Source: Granulimonas faecalis
GTDB taxonomy: Bacteria > Actinomycetota > Coriobacteriia > Coriobacteriales > Atopobiaceae
Length of the DNA stretch: 64,000 nt
Direction: 5' to 3'
Assembly (NCBI RefSeq): GCF_022834715.1
Contig: NZ_BQKC01000001.1
Coordinates: forward strand, 284,501-348,500
A program made the position numbers and the translations under genes. Shown here piece after piece: positions 33,264 through 42,844 of the stretch. How positions within the stretch are numbered: the first letter of the stretch is position 1; the number at the start of each line of letters is the position of its first letter. The notes below the pieces were generated by a model. That model had not been told where the DNA came from. It did not search any database and saw only the letters and a program-made list of their open reading frames with translations.

Positions 33264-34133
33264 ATGACCGCAGACCGCACCGTAGCCCAGATCTTCCGCG
33301 ATTTCAGGCAGCCCGTCTCGTTCGAGATCTTCCCGCCCAAGGGGGAGCTCTCCGCCGAGGAGGCCCGCTCCCTGGCCGCCGACCTCGCGCCCCTCGACCC
33401 CGCGTTCGTCTCGGTGACCTACTCCGCCGGCGGCTCCGGCAACGCCGGCCCCACCGTGGAGGTCGCCTCCATGATCCAGCGTGACCACGGCATCCCCACG
33501 GTGGCCCACCTCACCTGCCAGGGGCTCACCCGCGCCGCTCTGGCCGAGAAGTGCGCCCAGATGCGCGCCGCCGGCATCCGCAACGTGCTCGCCCTGCGCG
33601 GCGACCCGCGGCCCGATGTGGGGCCCGGGGACTTCGAGCACGCCAGCGACATGATCCCCTTCCTGGTGGATGAGGGCTTCTGCGTGGGGGCGGCCGCCTA
33701 CCCCGAGGGGCACATCTCGTGCCTGGACCCTGAGGTGGACGTGGCCTACCTCCGCGCCAAGCAGGACGCCGGCGCGAGCTTCCTCCTCACCCAGCTCTGC
33801 TTTGACAACGAGGCCTGCTGCCGCTTCCGCGAGCGCTGCGACAAGGCGGGCGTCACGGTGCCCGTCTCCTTCGGCATCATGCCGTTCATGTCCAAGTCCC
33901 AGGTGAGCCGCATGGTCTTCATGTGCGCGGCCAGCATGCCCGCGGCCGTGGTCAAGCTCCTGGCCCGCTATGAGGACGACCCCGAGGCCCTGCGCGCGGC
34001 CGGCGTGGAGTACGCCTGCGACCAGCTGGCCGACCTCGCGGCCCACGGCGTGGACGGCCTGCACGTCTACACCATGAACCGCCCCGGGGTGGCCGCCGCC
34101 TGCGCCGCCGCCGCGCGCGGCGAGGGCCGATGA
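33264..34133 (+). CDS. metF: Methylenetetrahydrofolate reductase
   Basis: A 289-residue flavoprotein reducing 5,10-methylene- to 5-methyl-tetrahydrofolate, the methyl donor for MetH. The barrel starts PVSFEIFPPKGELSAEE, with the catalytic glutamate in FEIFPPK (about residue 20). It continues with HLTCQG, NVLALRGDPR, GAAYPEGHISC and FFxTQ-like FLLTQLCFDN. The ATG at 33264 follows CGGAGGAGCC. Its stop overlaps the next start by ATGA. Together with the next two genes it forms a complete methionine methylation module. Confidence 0.93.
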   Translation: MTADRTVAQIFRDFRQPVSFEIFPPKGELSAEEARSLAADLAPLDPAFVSVTYSAGGSGNAGPTVEVASMIQRDHGIPTVAHLTCQGLTRAALAEKCAQMRAAGIRNVLALRGDPRPDVGPGDFEHASDMIPFLVDEGFCVGAAAYPEGHISCLDPEVDVAYLRAKQDAGASFLLTQLCFDNEACCRFRERCDKAGVTVPVSFGIMPFMSKSQVSRMVFMCAASMPAAVVKLLARYEDDPEALRAAGVEYACDQLADLAAHGVDGLHVYTMNRPGVAAACAAAARGEGR

Positions 34134-34762
34134 GCGCCGCCTGCGCCGCCGCCACAGGCATCCTGGCGGGCGCGGGGTCGTTCTCGCCCGATCGCTCGGA
34201 GGTGCTCCGCTACTTGGGGCACAGGGGGCAGGAGCTGGGCCCCGAGCTGGAGGGGCGCCTCTCGGCCGTCATGGCCCGCGCCGCCGCCGAGGTGCGCCCC
34301 CGTTGGGTGTGGCGCGCATGCCCCGTGGCGCCGGGCCCCGAGGGGTTCGTCGTGGGCGGCACGGGCCTGGTGCTGCCCGGCCGCTCCATGGAGGTGCTGC
34401 TCGGGGACGCCCGGGCCGTGGCGCTCCTGGCCGTGACGTGCGGGCCCGGACCCGACGCCGTGGCCGTCCGCGACGCCTCCCGCGACCCGGTGGGGGCGCT
34501 CGTCTACGACGCCTGCGCCATCGACCTCGTGGAGCAGGGCGCCGACGCCTGCAACGACGCCGTGGACGCCTGGGCCGCGGCCCGGGGCCTCGTGCCCACG
34601 CGCCGCTACAGCCCCGGCTACGGGGACCTGCCGCTCTCGGTGCAGCCCGCCTTGCTCGACGCCCTGGATGCAGGCCGGCGCCTGGGCGTCACGCTGACCG
34701 AGAGCCTGCTGATGGTGCCGATGAAGTCCGTGACGGCCGTGGTGGGGATCGGGCCCGCCTGA
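34130..34762 (+). CDS. Stand-alone methionine synthase reactivation-domain protein
   Basis: A 210-residue protein resembling the C-terminal activation domain of cobalamin-dependent methionine synthase. The hallmark RYSPGYGDLPLSVQ (about residues 162-175) contains the RxxPGY S-adenosylmethionine-binding motif, followed by GVTLTESLLMVPMKSVTAVVG. In this organism the domain is a separate gene and the adjacent metH lacks it, so the protein probably binds MetH to remethylate oxidised cob(II)alamin. It is coupled to metF by an ATGA overlap and lies 32 bases before metH. Confidence 0.85.
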   Translation: MSAACAAATGILAGAGSFSPDRSEVLRYLGHRGQELGPELEGRLSAVMARAAAEVRPRWVWRACPVAPGPEGFVVGGTGLVLPGRSMEVLLGDARAVALLAVTCGPGPDAVAVRDASRDPVGALVYDACAIDLVEQGADACNDAVDAWAAARGLVPTRRYSPGYGDLPLSVQPALLDALDAGRRLGVTLTESLLMVPMKSVTAVVGIGPA

Positions 34763-34794
34763 CCCGCCACGCGCCCACCGAGGAGGGTGACCCC

Positions 34795-37227
34795 ATGACC
34801 GACGAGAAGCCCGCCGACCTGCTCGGCGCCGCCCTGGCCCGCGAGGCCTTCCTGCTCTTCGATGGCGGCCTGGGCACCATGCTCCAGGCCCGGGGCATGG
34901 CCCCCGGCGCCGTGCCCGAGCTGCTGGTGCTCTCGGACCCCGACCTCGTGGCCGGCGTGCACCGCGCCTACGTGGAGGCCGGCGCCGACGTGGTCACGGC
35001 CTGCACCTTCGGCGCCAACGCCGCCAAGCTGGCCGGGCGCGCCACCGTGGCCGAGGTCTTCTCGGCGGCCGTGGCCCTGGCCCGCGGCGCCGGCGCGCGC
35101 TACGTGGCGGCCGACATGGGGCCCACGGGCGCCCTGCTCGAGCCCCTGGGGCCCATGACGCTGGACGAGTGCGAGGCGCTCTACCGCGAGCAGGCCGAGG
35201 CCGTGGCCGCCACCGACGCCGACCTCGTGGTCATCGAGACCATGGGCGACCTCCTGGAGGCCAAGTGCGCGCTCCGGGTGTGCCGCGAGGTCCTGGACAT
35301 CCCGGTGGTCGTGACCATGACCTTTGGTGAGGACGGTCTCACGTTCCTGGGCACGCCGCCCGACGTGGCCGCGGCCACGCTGTCCGCCGCCGGGGCCGCC
35401 GCGGTGGGTGTCAACTGCTCCCTGGGGCCCGACCGCCTGGTGCCTGTGGTGGAGGCCATGGCCCGGGTGTCGCGCGTGCCCGTGGTGTGCCAGGCCAACG
35501 CCGGCCTGCCCCACATGGAGGGGGACCGCACGGTATTCTCCGTGGGGCCCGAGGAGTACGTGGCCGCCGCCGCCGACCTCGTGGCCGCCGGCGCCACCGT
35601 CCTGGGCGGCTGCTGCGGCACCACCGGTAGCCACATCGCCGGGCTCCGGCGCCTCCTGGACGGGGCCGAGCTGCCGGCGCCCGCCTACGTGCCGGCCTTC
35701 ACCGTGGCGAGCGCCCGCCGGCTCGTGGGGCTGCCGGTGGGCGGGCACCGGGTGGCCGTGGTGGGCGAGCGGATCAACCCCACGGGCAAGCGCCGTCTCA
35801 AGGAGGCGCTGCGCGCCGGCGACCTCGACTACCTGGTGGCCGAGGCCCTCGACCAGCGCGACGCCGGCGCCGACCTCCTCGACGTCAACTGCGGCCTGCC
35901 CGAGCTGGACGAGCCCGCCGTGCTCGCCGCTGCCGTGGGCGCCGTGCAGGCAGCCTGCGACCTGCCGCTGCAGGTGGACTCCACCGACCCGGCGGCCCTC
36001 GACGCCGCCTGCCGCGCCTACGCCGGCAAGCCGCTCATCAACTCCGTCAACGGCTCCGAGGAGTCCCTGGCCGCCGTGCTGCCCGTGGCCGCCCGCCACG
36101 GCGCCGCCGTCGTGGGCCTCACGCTGGACGAGGACGGCATTCCGTCCACGGCCGGGGAGCGCGCGGCCATCGCGCGGCGCATTGTTGCCCGGGCCGAGGA
36201 GGCCGGCATCGCCCCGGAGGACGTCTCCATAGACTGCCTGGCCATGGCCGCCTCCACCGACCAGGGTGGCGTGGCCCAGATCCTCGAGGCCCTGCGCCTC
36301 GTGCGCGCGTCCCTGCCGGTGCAGACCATGCTCGGCGTCTCCAACATATCGTTCGGCCTGCCCCTGCGGCCGCTCGTGAACGCGACGTTCCTGGCCGAGG
36401 CCCTCTCGGCAGGCCTCACCATGCCGATCATGAACCCGCTGGACACCCGCAGCGCCGACGTCGTGGCCGTGCACCGGGTGCTCGACGGCGAGGACGGCGG
36501 CGCCCGGGCCTACATCGAGGGCTGCGCCGGCCGCACCGACGCCGCGGCGGCCACGGCGCCCGGGCCGGCCACGGCTGTCGGCGGGGCGGGGGAGGGGGCG
36601 CCCGCCACCGACGAGGACCTGGCCCGGCAGCTGATCCTCTCGGGCCGAAAGGGCCCCATGGGAGAGGTCGTCCGCCGCCTGCTGGGGAGCCGCGACGCCC
36701 TGGACCTCATCGACTCCGTGCTCATCCCCGCGCTGGACGAGGTGGGTGAGCGCTTCGAGGCGGGCACCATGTTCCTGCCGCAGCTCATGGCCTCGGCCGA
36801 GGCCGCCGGCGCGGGCTTCGACGTCATCAGGGCCGCCATGCCCGAGGGCTCCTCGGGCGGCAAGGGCGGCGTGATTCTCGCCACGGTGAGGGGCGACATC
36901 CACGACATCGGCAAGAACATCGTGAGGATGCTGCTGGAGAACTACGGCTACGACGTCGTTGACCTGGGCCGCGACGTGCCCCCGGAGGCCGTGCTCGCCG
37001 CCGTGGAGGAGACCGGCATCCGCGTGGTGGGCCTCTCGGCGCTCATGACCACCACGGTCAAGGCCATGGCCGAGACCGTCGAGCTCCTGCGCGAGAGGGC
37101 CCCGGGCACCTTCGTCTTCGTGGGCGGCGCCGTGCTCAACCCCGAGTACGCCGAGATGGTGGGCGCCGACGCCTACGCCAAGGACGCGGCGGAGAGCGCG
37201 CGGATCCTCTCGGAGGTCTACGCGTAG
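34795..37227 (+). CDS. metH: Cobalamin-dependent methionine synthase (without activation domain)
   Basis: An 810-residue enzyme transferring a methyl group from methyl-tetrahydrofolate to homocysteine. The homocysteine domain ends in GGCCGTTGSHI (about residue 280), with FDGGLGTMLQARG at the start. A pterin-binding domain begins VVGERINPTGKRRLKEAL. A cap region (about 600-690) leads to the B12 domain with DIHDIGKNIV (about residues 700-709), whose histidine is the lower cobalt ligand. The usual 330-residue activation domain is missing and is supplied by the previous gene. The ATG at 34795 follows GAGGAGGGTGACC. Requires B12. Confidence 0.94.
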   Translation: MTDEKPADLLGAALAREAFLLFDGGLGTMLQARGMAPGAVPELLVLSDPDLVAGVHRAYVEAGADVVTACTFGANAAKLAGRATVAEVFSAAVALARGAGARYVAADMGPTGALLEPLGPMTLDECEALYREQAEAVAATDADLVVIETMGDLLEAKCALRVCREVLDIPVVVTMTFGEDGLTFLGTPPDVAAATLSAAGAAAVGVNCSLGPDRLVPVVEAMARVSRVPVVCQANAGLPHMEGDRTVFSVGPEEYVAAAADLVAAGATVLGGCCGTTGSHIAGLRRLLDGAELPAPAYVPAFTVASARRLVGLPVGGHRVAVVGERINPTGKRRLKEALRAGDLDYLVAEALDQRDAGADLLDVNCGLPELDEPAVLAAAVGAVQAACDLPLQVDSTDPAALDAACRAYAGKPLINSVNGSEESLAAVLPVAARHGAAVVGLTLDEDGIPSTAGERAAIARRIVARAEEAGIAPEDVSIDCLAMAASTDQGGVAQILEALRLVRASLPVQTMLGVSNISFGLPLRPLVNATFLAEALSAGLTMPIMNPLDTRSADVVAVHRVLDGEDGGARAYIEGCAGRTDAAAATAPGPATAVGGAGEGAPATDEDLARQLILSGRKGPMGEVVRRLLGSRDALDLIDSVLIPALDEVGERFEAGTMFLPQLMASAEAAGAGFDVIRAAMPEGSSGGKGGVILATVRGDIHDIGKNIVRMLLENYGYDVVDLGRDVPPEAVLAAVEETGIRVVGLSALMTTTVKAMAETVELLRERAPGTFVFVGGAVLNPEYAEMVGADAYAKDAAESARILSEVYA

Positions 37228-37283
37228 CGGCCCTCCCCATCGAAGGCCGTCCCACCGAACCGCCGCCCCGCCCTCCCGGCGTC

Positions 37284-37315
37284 GTACCGGCCGGGCCCGC
37301 CCTCCCGGCCGGTAC
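37284..37315 (+). other. Perfect 12-base hairpin between metH and the helicase gene
   Basis: GTACCGGCCGGG (37284-37295) pairs with CCCGGCCGGTAC (37304-37315) with an 8-base loop. No T-run follows, so it may be a weak or Rho-assisted stop or a 3'-end protector. Confidence 0.5.
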
Positions 37316-37340
37316 CCGTCGCCGACGCGCCGCCCGCCAC

Positions 37341-37349
37341 TGCTAGACT
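37341..37349 (+). promoter_or_regulatory. Extended -10 element before the helicase gene
   Basis: TGCTAGACT has a TG one base before a TAGACT hexamer, the extended -10 arrangement, about 40 bases upstream of the start codon at 37390. No clear -35 box. Confidence 0.4.
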
Positions 37350-37389
37350 GGAGGGCCGCACCGCACCCAGCCGCGCCCGGAGGGACCCC

Positions 37390-39837
37390 ATGCAAGAAAG
37401 CGCCATCGACATCGACTCGCTCAACGACGCCCAGCGCGAGGCGGTCCTCACCTGCGAGGGCCCGCTCCTCGTGCTCGCCGGCGCCGGCTCGGGCAAGACC
37501 CGCGTGCTCACGCACCGCATCGCGCACATGGTGGCCGACCTCGGCGTGGCCCCCTGGCAGGTCCTGGCCATCACGTTCACCAACAAGGCCGCCGCGGAGA
37601 TGCGCGAGCGCCTGGGCGCCCTGCTCCCCGGGGGCACACGCGGCATGTGGGTGTGCACGTTCCACGCCATGGCCGTGCGCATCCTGCGCGACGACGCCGA
37701 GCTCCTGGGCTACCGTCCCAACTTCACCATCTACGACGACGACGACTCCAAGCGCCTGGTCAAGGCCATCATGGCCGACCTCGACATCGACACCAAGCAG
37801 TTTCCCGTCAACATGGTCCGTTCCAAGATCAGTGCCGCCAAGAACGCCATGGTGGACGCCGACGAGATGGCCGCCCAGGCGGCCGACCCCGCCACCCAGA
37901 AGGCGGCCCGGGTCTACGCCGAGCTCCAGCGCCGCCTCATGGTGGCCAACGCCATGGACTTCGACGACCTGCTCGTGAACACGCTCCTCCTGTTCGAGAG
38001 GCACCCCGAGGTGCTGGCCCGCTACCAGCGGCGCTTCGTCCAGATCTCGGTGGACGAGTACCAGGACACCAACCATGTGCAGTACCTCATCACCAAGAGG
38101 CTGGCCGAGCTCCACCGCAACCTCATGGTGGTGGGCGACGACGACCAGTCCATCTACTCTTGGCGCGGCGCCGACATCCAGAACATCCTGGACTTCGAGA
38201 AGGACTACCCCGACGCCCGCGTGGTGAAGCTGCAGCAGAACTACCGTTCCACGGGCCACATCCTGGCCGCGGCCAACGCCGTGGTGGCCAACAACTCCCA
38301 CCGAAAGCCCAAGCGCCTGTTCACCGACGAGGGCGACGGCGAGCCCATCTCGGCCTACCAGGCCGCCGACGAGCGCGACGAGGGCCGCTGGGTGGCTGCC
38401 GAGATCGAGCGCCTGCACGCCGCCGGCACCCCCTACGACGACATGGCGGTCTTCTACCGCACCAACGCCCAGAGCCGCATCCTCGAGGACATGTTCCTGC
38501 GTGCCGGCGTGCCCTACAAGATCGTGGGCGGCACGCGCTTCTTCGACCGCGCCGAGATCCGCGACGTCATGGCCTACCTCAAGCTCGTGCTCAACCCGGC
38601 CGACGACGTCTCGGCCCGCCGCGTGGTCAACGTGCCCCGCCGCGGCATCGGTGCCACCTCCCAGGACAAGATAGCCGCCTACGCCGCGACCCACGGCACC
38701 CCGTTCTTCTCGGCCGCCCAGGCCTGCGTGGCCGAGGCCGGGCTCCTCTCGCCCAAGGTGCGCAACGCCCTGGCGGCCTGGACGAGCGCTGTGGAGGAGG
38801 CCCGCCACTACGAGGGCGAGCTCTCCCGCGTGGTGGAGCTCATCGTGGAGCGCTCCGGGCTCGTGGCCGCCCTCGAGGCCGAGCGCACGCCCGAGGCCGA
38901 GGGACGAATCGAGAACATCCGCGAGTTCCTGCTCATCGCCCAGGAGTTCGACGAGAGCCACGACGACGTGGTCTCGGCCCTGGAGTCGCTGGCGGAGCTC
39001 CGCGAGGCCGGCGTGGCCGGTGCCGAGGCCGCCGACGACCCCGGCGCCGTACCCGCCCCGCAGCCCGTGGACGACGACGGCCAGGGCGCCCTGTTCGCCG
39101 CGCCGGACGAGGGCGCCGCGCCCGCGGCCGACGGCGGCTTCGGCGCCGTGGCCTCCTCCCAGCTGCCCGCCTTCATGGAGTGGCTGGCCCTCCGCAGCGA
39201 CCTCGACAGCCTCTCGGGCCAGACGAGCGCCATCACGATGATGACCATCCACTCCGCCAAGGGCCTGGAGTTCCCCGTGGTGTTCGTCTGCGGCATGGAG
39301 GAGGGGCTGTTCCCCAACCTGACGCACGACTCCGACCCGGCCCGCCTGGAGGAGGAGCGCCGCCTGGCCTACGTGGCCATCACCCGGGCCCGCAAGCGCC
39401 TCTACCTCACCTATGCCGCCACGCGGCGCACCTGGGGCGCCACCCAGGCCAACCCCCGCAGCCGCTTCGTGAACGAGATCCCCGAGAGCCACATCAAGGT
39501 GACCGGCGTGGGTTCGGCGGGCTTCTCGGGCACCGGCTGGGAGAAGCGCGGCGACCGCCGCGGCACCTTCGGCTCCGGCACGGGCTCCTCGGTGTACGGG
39601 GGCTCGGTCTTTGGCAACCAGACGCGCTCCTCGGGCACGGCCCGGCCGGCTCCGGTGCGCAAGGATCCCCGCAAAGCCGCCGAGAGCTTCGAGCCGGGCG
39701 ACCGCGTGCACCACAAGACGTTCGGCTCCGGCACCGTGGTGGCGGTGAAGGGCGACACCCTCGAGGTGCGCTTCGCCAAGAGCGGCCAGACCAAGAAGCT
39801 CATGAAGGGCTTCGCCCCCATCGTCAAGGTGCAGTGA
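37390..39837 (+). CDS. pcrA: UvrD/PcrA-type superfamily 1 DNA helicase
   Basis: An 815-residue 3'-5' helicase. Motif I is VLAGAGSGKTRVL (about residues 32-44), motif II VDEYQDTN, motif III VVGDDDQSIYSWRGAD, motif IV QNYRS, motif V MMTIHSAKGLEFPVVF and motif VI YVAITRARKRLYLTY. After a disordered Gly/Ser stretch the last 60 residues (DRVHHKTFGSGTVVAVKGD onward) form the Tudor-like RNA-polymerase-binding tail seen in PcrA. It acts in repair, removal of stalled polymerase and plasmid replication. The ATG at 37390 follows CCGGAGGGACCCC. It has two bases less spacing to a channel gene than most neighbours (1 base). Confidence 0.93.
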   Translation: MQESAIDIDSLNDAQREAVLTCEGPLLVLAGAGSGKTRVLTHRIAHMVADLGVAPWQVLAITFTNKAAAEMRERLGALLPGGTRGMWVCTFHAMAVRILRDDAELLGYRPNFTIYDDDDSKRLVKAIMADLDIDTKQFPVNMVRSKISAAKNAMVDADEMAAQAADPATQKAARVYAELQRRLMVANAMDFDDLLVNTLLLFERHPEVLARYQRRFVQISVDEYQDTNHVQYLITKRLAELHRNLMVVGDDDQSIYSWRGADIQNILDFEKDYPDARVVKLQQNYRSTGHILAAANAVVANNSHRKPKRLFTDEGDGEPISAYQAADERDEGRWVAAEIERLHAAGTPYDDMAVFYRTNAQSRILEDMFLRAGVPYKIVGGTRFFDRAEIRDVMAYLKLVLNPADDVSARRVVNVPRRGIGATSQDKIAAYAATHGTPFFSAAQACVAEAGLLSPKVRNALAAWTSAVEEARHYEGELSRVVELIVERSGLVAALEAERTPEAEGRIENIREFLLIAQEFDESHDDVVSALESLAELREAGVAGAEAADDPGAVPAPQPVDDDGQGALFAAPDEGAAPAADGGFGAVASSQLPAFMEWLALRSDLDSLSGQTSAITMMTIHSAKGLEFPVVFVCGMEEGLFPNLTHDSDPARLEEERRLAYVAITRARKRLYLTYAATRRTWGATQANPRSRFVNEIPESHIKVTGVGSAGFSGTGWEKRGDRRGTFGSGTGSSVYGGSVFGNQTRSSGTARPAPVRKDPRKAAESFEPGDRVHHKTFGSGTVVAVKGDTLEVRFAKSGQTKKLMKGFAPIVKVQ

Positions 39838-39838
39838 C

Positions 39839-40621
39839 ATGGGTGTCGGGACGATGACGGCCGACGTGGCGACGTTCTTCAAGAGCGACCTCGGCGTGCT
39901 GGTGGGCAAGGTCATCCTCGTGGCGGTGATGGCGGTCGTCGCCCGGTGCGTGGAGCGCGTGCTCACCCGCATGACCCGGGAGGGCCTGGAGAAGGCCGAC
40001 GTCCCCAACGCGTCGATCTTCGTCAACGTCGTGCGCGGGACGGTATGGATCATCGCGCTGCTCATGATCCTGCAGCCGGTCTTCGGCGTCGCCCCCAACG
40101 CCCTCATCACGTCCCTCGGCGCCGCCTCCATCGCCGTCTCCCTGGGCCTTCAGACCACCATCTCCAACCTGGTGGGCGGCCTCACGCTCATGGTCACCAA
40201 GACCATCAAGCCGGGCGACTACATCACCGTCAACGGCATCACCGGCCAGGTGACCGACGTCAGTTGGCGCGACACCACGGTGCGCGACCGTCTGGGCAAC
40301 GCCGTGGTGGTGCCAAACTCCCAGCTCAACTCGTCGGCCATCACCAAGATCGCGGTGCGCCAGGCCAACATGACCAGCCTTGACGTCACCCTCAAGGCCG
40401 GGTGCGACGTGGCCGACGCCTGTGCCAAGATCCGGGAGGCCGCCGACAAGGCCCTCGGCCGCACCGCCGACCCGGCGAGCGCCACCCGGGTGGTGTGCAC
40501 CGCCACGGGCAGCGACGGCACCAAGGTGAGCGTCTACTTCGACGTCGACCCGTCGGTGACCTTCCAGGCCGCCACCGACGCCGTGGTCCGTGCCCTCGAA
40601 GGGGCGAGCTACCTGGCCTGA
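39839..40621 (+). CDS. Small-conductance mechanosensitive channel (MscS family)
   Basis: A 260-residue protein with three membrane segments. The third is the pore helix, ITSLGAASIAVSLGLQTTISNLVGGLTLM (about residues 88-116), with Ala/Gly packing. It continues into the beta domain TKTIKPGDYITVNGITGQVTDVSWRDTTVRDRLGNAVVVPNSQ. The C-terminal domain is the short cytoplasmic cage. It opens under membrane tension to release solutes on hypo-osmotic shock. It starts 1 base after the helicase stop, with the ribosome site inside that gene, and is followed after 65 bases by a nucleoid-protein gene. Confidence 0.9.
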   Translation: MGVGTMTADVATFFKSDLGVLVGKVILVAVMAVVARCVERVLTRMTREGLEKADVPNASIFVNVVRGTVWIIALLMILQPVFGVAPNALITSLGAASIAVSLGLQTTISNLVGGLTLMVTKTIKPGDYITVNGITGQVTDVSWRDTTVRDRLGNAVVVPNSQLNSSAITKIAVRQANMTSLDVTLKAGCDVADACAKIREAADKALGRTADPASATRVVCTATGSDGTKVSVYFDVDPSVTFQAATDAVVRALEGASYLA

Positions 40622-40686
40622 CCCCTCCCCCAACCCCGCAGCGGCGTCCCGCCGTCTCCGCCCCGACTTCCGAGGAAGGAACACCC

Positions 40687-41745
40687 ATGCGCGTCAACCA
40701 GGCCATTCTCCACAGCTACGAGGGCAAGTCCTGCGTCAAGGTCTTCTCCGAGGCACCCATGGACCTCGCCGACGACGAGGTCAAGCGCTATGTGACCTCC
40801 CAGGCCCGCCGCGCCCTCTCCAACCTGGACGCCCGCCGCGGGGCCTTCCTGCCCGACAGCGCCTTCGCCAAGGAGGCCGTGGCCTTCTTCCGCGGCAACG
40901 CCGACTTCGCCCCGTTCACGGCCGTCGCCGCCGAGTTCCTCATCGGCCAGATGGGCCAGATGGAGGAGACCCCCTCGTTCGACCTGCTCTTCATCGACTT
41001 CGAGGGCCGCGAGGAGGAGACCGTGGACGGCCTGGGCGAGGAGGACATCGAGATGATGTACCGCTCCCAGGCGCCGCGGTACCTGGCCATCGTGATGTTG
41101 GAGAGCCGCCGCGCCTACATGCACGAGGTGGGCCGCGACGAGCTGGGCCACACCCTGGCCTCCATCGCCCGGCATCACGCCATCCTGCCCAACCCCTCCC
41201 AGAAGGTGCGGTCGTTCGCCGTGGTGTCGGCCACGGGCGACGTGCGCTTCTGCGACGAGCCCCGGGTGGTGGCCGGCCGCAGCGTGGAGCTGCTGCCCGA
41301 GGCCCTGCTCCAGTGCACGAGCGAGGCCTCGAGCAAGGAGGTCGTGCAGGGGGTGTGCGACCTCGTGGGGGCCGTGGCCGACGAGTTCGGCGCCAACCCC
41401 GCCGCCGCCGTGGCCCGGGCCAAGGCCTATGTCTCCGAGAACGCCGAGACCGACGAGGTCCTGGTCCCCGAGCAGCTGGCCCGCGACGTCTTCGCCGACG
41501 CCCCGCAGATGCACGACCGCTTCGTCGAGGAGGCCGCCGAGCAGAACCTGCCCGACCGTGTGTCGGTGGAGCCCGAGGTGGCCCGCCGCGTGGCCGCCAA
41601 GCACAAGATCCGCACCGACACGGGCATCGACATCACGTTCCCGGCCGAGTACGGCAAGAACCCCGACTTCCTGGAGTTCGAGAGCAACCTCGACGGCACG
41701 CTGAGCATCCGCATCAAGAACGTGGGGGCCATCGAGAACCGGTAG
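40687..41745 (+). CDS. Nucleoid-associated protein (NdpA/YejK family)
   Basis: A 352-residue protein matching the 37-kDa nucleoid-associated family. It opens MRVNQAILHSYEGKSCVKVFSE and has DLADDEVKRYVTSQARRALSNLDARRG. The central HHAILPNPSQKVRSFAVV and C-terminal DIAFPAEYGKN-like segment (ITFPAEYGKNPDFLEFESNLDGTLSIRIKN) are both typical. Its role in the cell is poorly defined even in model species. The ATG at 40687 follows GAGGAAGGAACACCC. It ends 10 bases before the convergent DegV gene; no clear terminator lies between. Confidence 0.85.
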   Translation: MRVNQAILHSYEGKSCVKVFSEAPMDLADDEVKRYVTSQARRALSNLDARRGAFLPDSAFAKEAVAFFRGNADFAPFTAVAAEFLIGQMGQMEETPSFDLLFIDFEGREEETVDGLGEEDIEMMYRSQAPRYLAIVMLESRRAYMHEVGRDELGHTLASIARHHAILPNPSQKVRSFAVVSATGDVRFCDEPRVVAGRSVELLPEALLQCTSEASSKEVVQGVCDLVGAVADEFGANPAAAVARAKAYVSENAETDEVLVPEQLARDVFADAPQMHDRFVEEAAEQNLPDRVSVEPEVARRVAAKHKIRTDTGIDITFPAEYGKNPDFLEFESNLDGTLSIRIKNVGAIENR

Positions 41746-41755
41746 GACCCAGCGC

Positions 41756-42649
41756 CTACGCCCGGGCCGCCATCCACTCCGCCATCTCGGGCATCGCCGG
41801 CTGCACCGCCATGCCGATGAGCGTGGGGCCGGTGTGCACCAGCAGGTCCGGCGAGAGCCTGGAGCGGATGAGCCCGCAGGCGTTGCCCACCTTCTCCTGG
41901 AGCAGGGCCACGTAGCGCTCGGGCATCGGGTCGTCGCCGGTGGCGGAGGCGCAGGCCAGCACCACGTCCTTGTAGAGCCTCGCGCGCTCGGCGATGAGGT
42001 CCACCGTGGCCTTGAGGGCACGCTCGCGGCCGCGGCACTTCTTGACCGTGCGGTACCTGCCCTCCTCGTCGCACTCGAAGATCGGCTTGATGTTGAGGGC
42101 GGAGCCCAGGCGGTAGGTGGCCTCGGAGATGCGACCGCCGTGGCGCAGGAACGAGAGCTCGTCGAGCGAGAAGAGCACCCACGTCTGCTCGGCCTCGGCG
42201 TTGAGGCGCTCCTCCAGCAGGTCGAAGTCCACGCCGGCCTCGACCATGAGGGCGCAGTCCATGACGGTCATGCCGGCGGCCACGCCGATGGACCTGGTGT
42301 CCACCACGGCCACGGGGAAGTCCTCCATCTGCTTGGCCACGAGGTGGCAGGTCTGGTTGGTGGCCGAGAGCCCCGAGGAGATGGTCACGACGACGGCCTT
42401 CTCGTAGCCGTCGGCTCTGGCCTGCTCCAAGGTCTCCCTGATGGAGGCGGGGCTCGGCAGCGAGGTGGTGGGGATCTCGGTGGAGAACCGCTCGATCACC
42501 TCCTCGGCCGTGATGTCCACGCCGGAGCGGAAGCTGCCCTCGGTGTAGTTGATCTGGAGGGGGATCTGTCTGATGTCGTGCGCTTCGGCGAAGTCCGCTG
42601 GCACGTTGGTGCCGGTGTCGGTCACGACGGCTATCTTCTGGGCGTTCAT
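41756..42649 (-). CDS. DegV-family fatty-acid-binding protein
   Basis: A 297-residue DegV protein with IAVVTDTGTNVPADFAEAHDIRQIPLQINYTEGSFRSGVDIT at the N-terminus. PTTSLPSPASI contains the serine that contacts the fatty acid, and later come TISSGLSATNQTC and LDELSFLRHGGRISEATYRLGSALNIKPIF. Family members bind one acyl chain and, as FakB subunits, present it to the FakA kinase; no fakA is in this window. The ATG at 42649 follows GAAAGGGTGACACGCC. Expressed divergently from nhaA. Confidence 0.9.
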   Translation of the reverse strand: MNAQKIAVVTDTGTNVPADFAEAHDIRQIPLQINYTEGSFRSGVDITAEEVIERFSTEIPTTSLPSPASIRETLEQARADGYEKAVVVTISSGLSATNQTCHLVAKQMEDFPVAVVDTRSIGVAAGMTVMDCALMVEAGVDFDLLEERLNAEAEQTWVLFSLDELSFLRHGGRISEATYRLGSALNIKPIFECDEEGRYRTVKKCRGRERALKATVDLIAERARLYKDVVLACASATGDDPMPERYVALLQEKVGNACGLIRSRLSPDLLVHTGPTLIGMAVQPAMPEMAEWMAARA

Positions 42650-42844
42650 GGAGGCGTGTCACCCTTTCGGTTGTGCAGGGGCAGGTGCTCGGTGGCCATG
42701 CCCCCGGGTACCTACCCCGTGTTCGCGGTGGATTTGCCGACGGGGCCCTCCGTTCCGGAGTCCCCGAGGCCTCCATACTATCTGTTAGCGAGCTGATAAA
42801 ATCGACGTTCGATGAATCGACGGCGTACTAAGGAGCCGCTTGCC

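Noticed and set aside
37284-37315. Intrinsic terminator of metH
   Set aside because: The hairpin is perfect but no T-run follows within 10 bases, so it is listed as a hairpin only.
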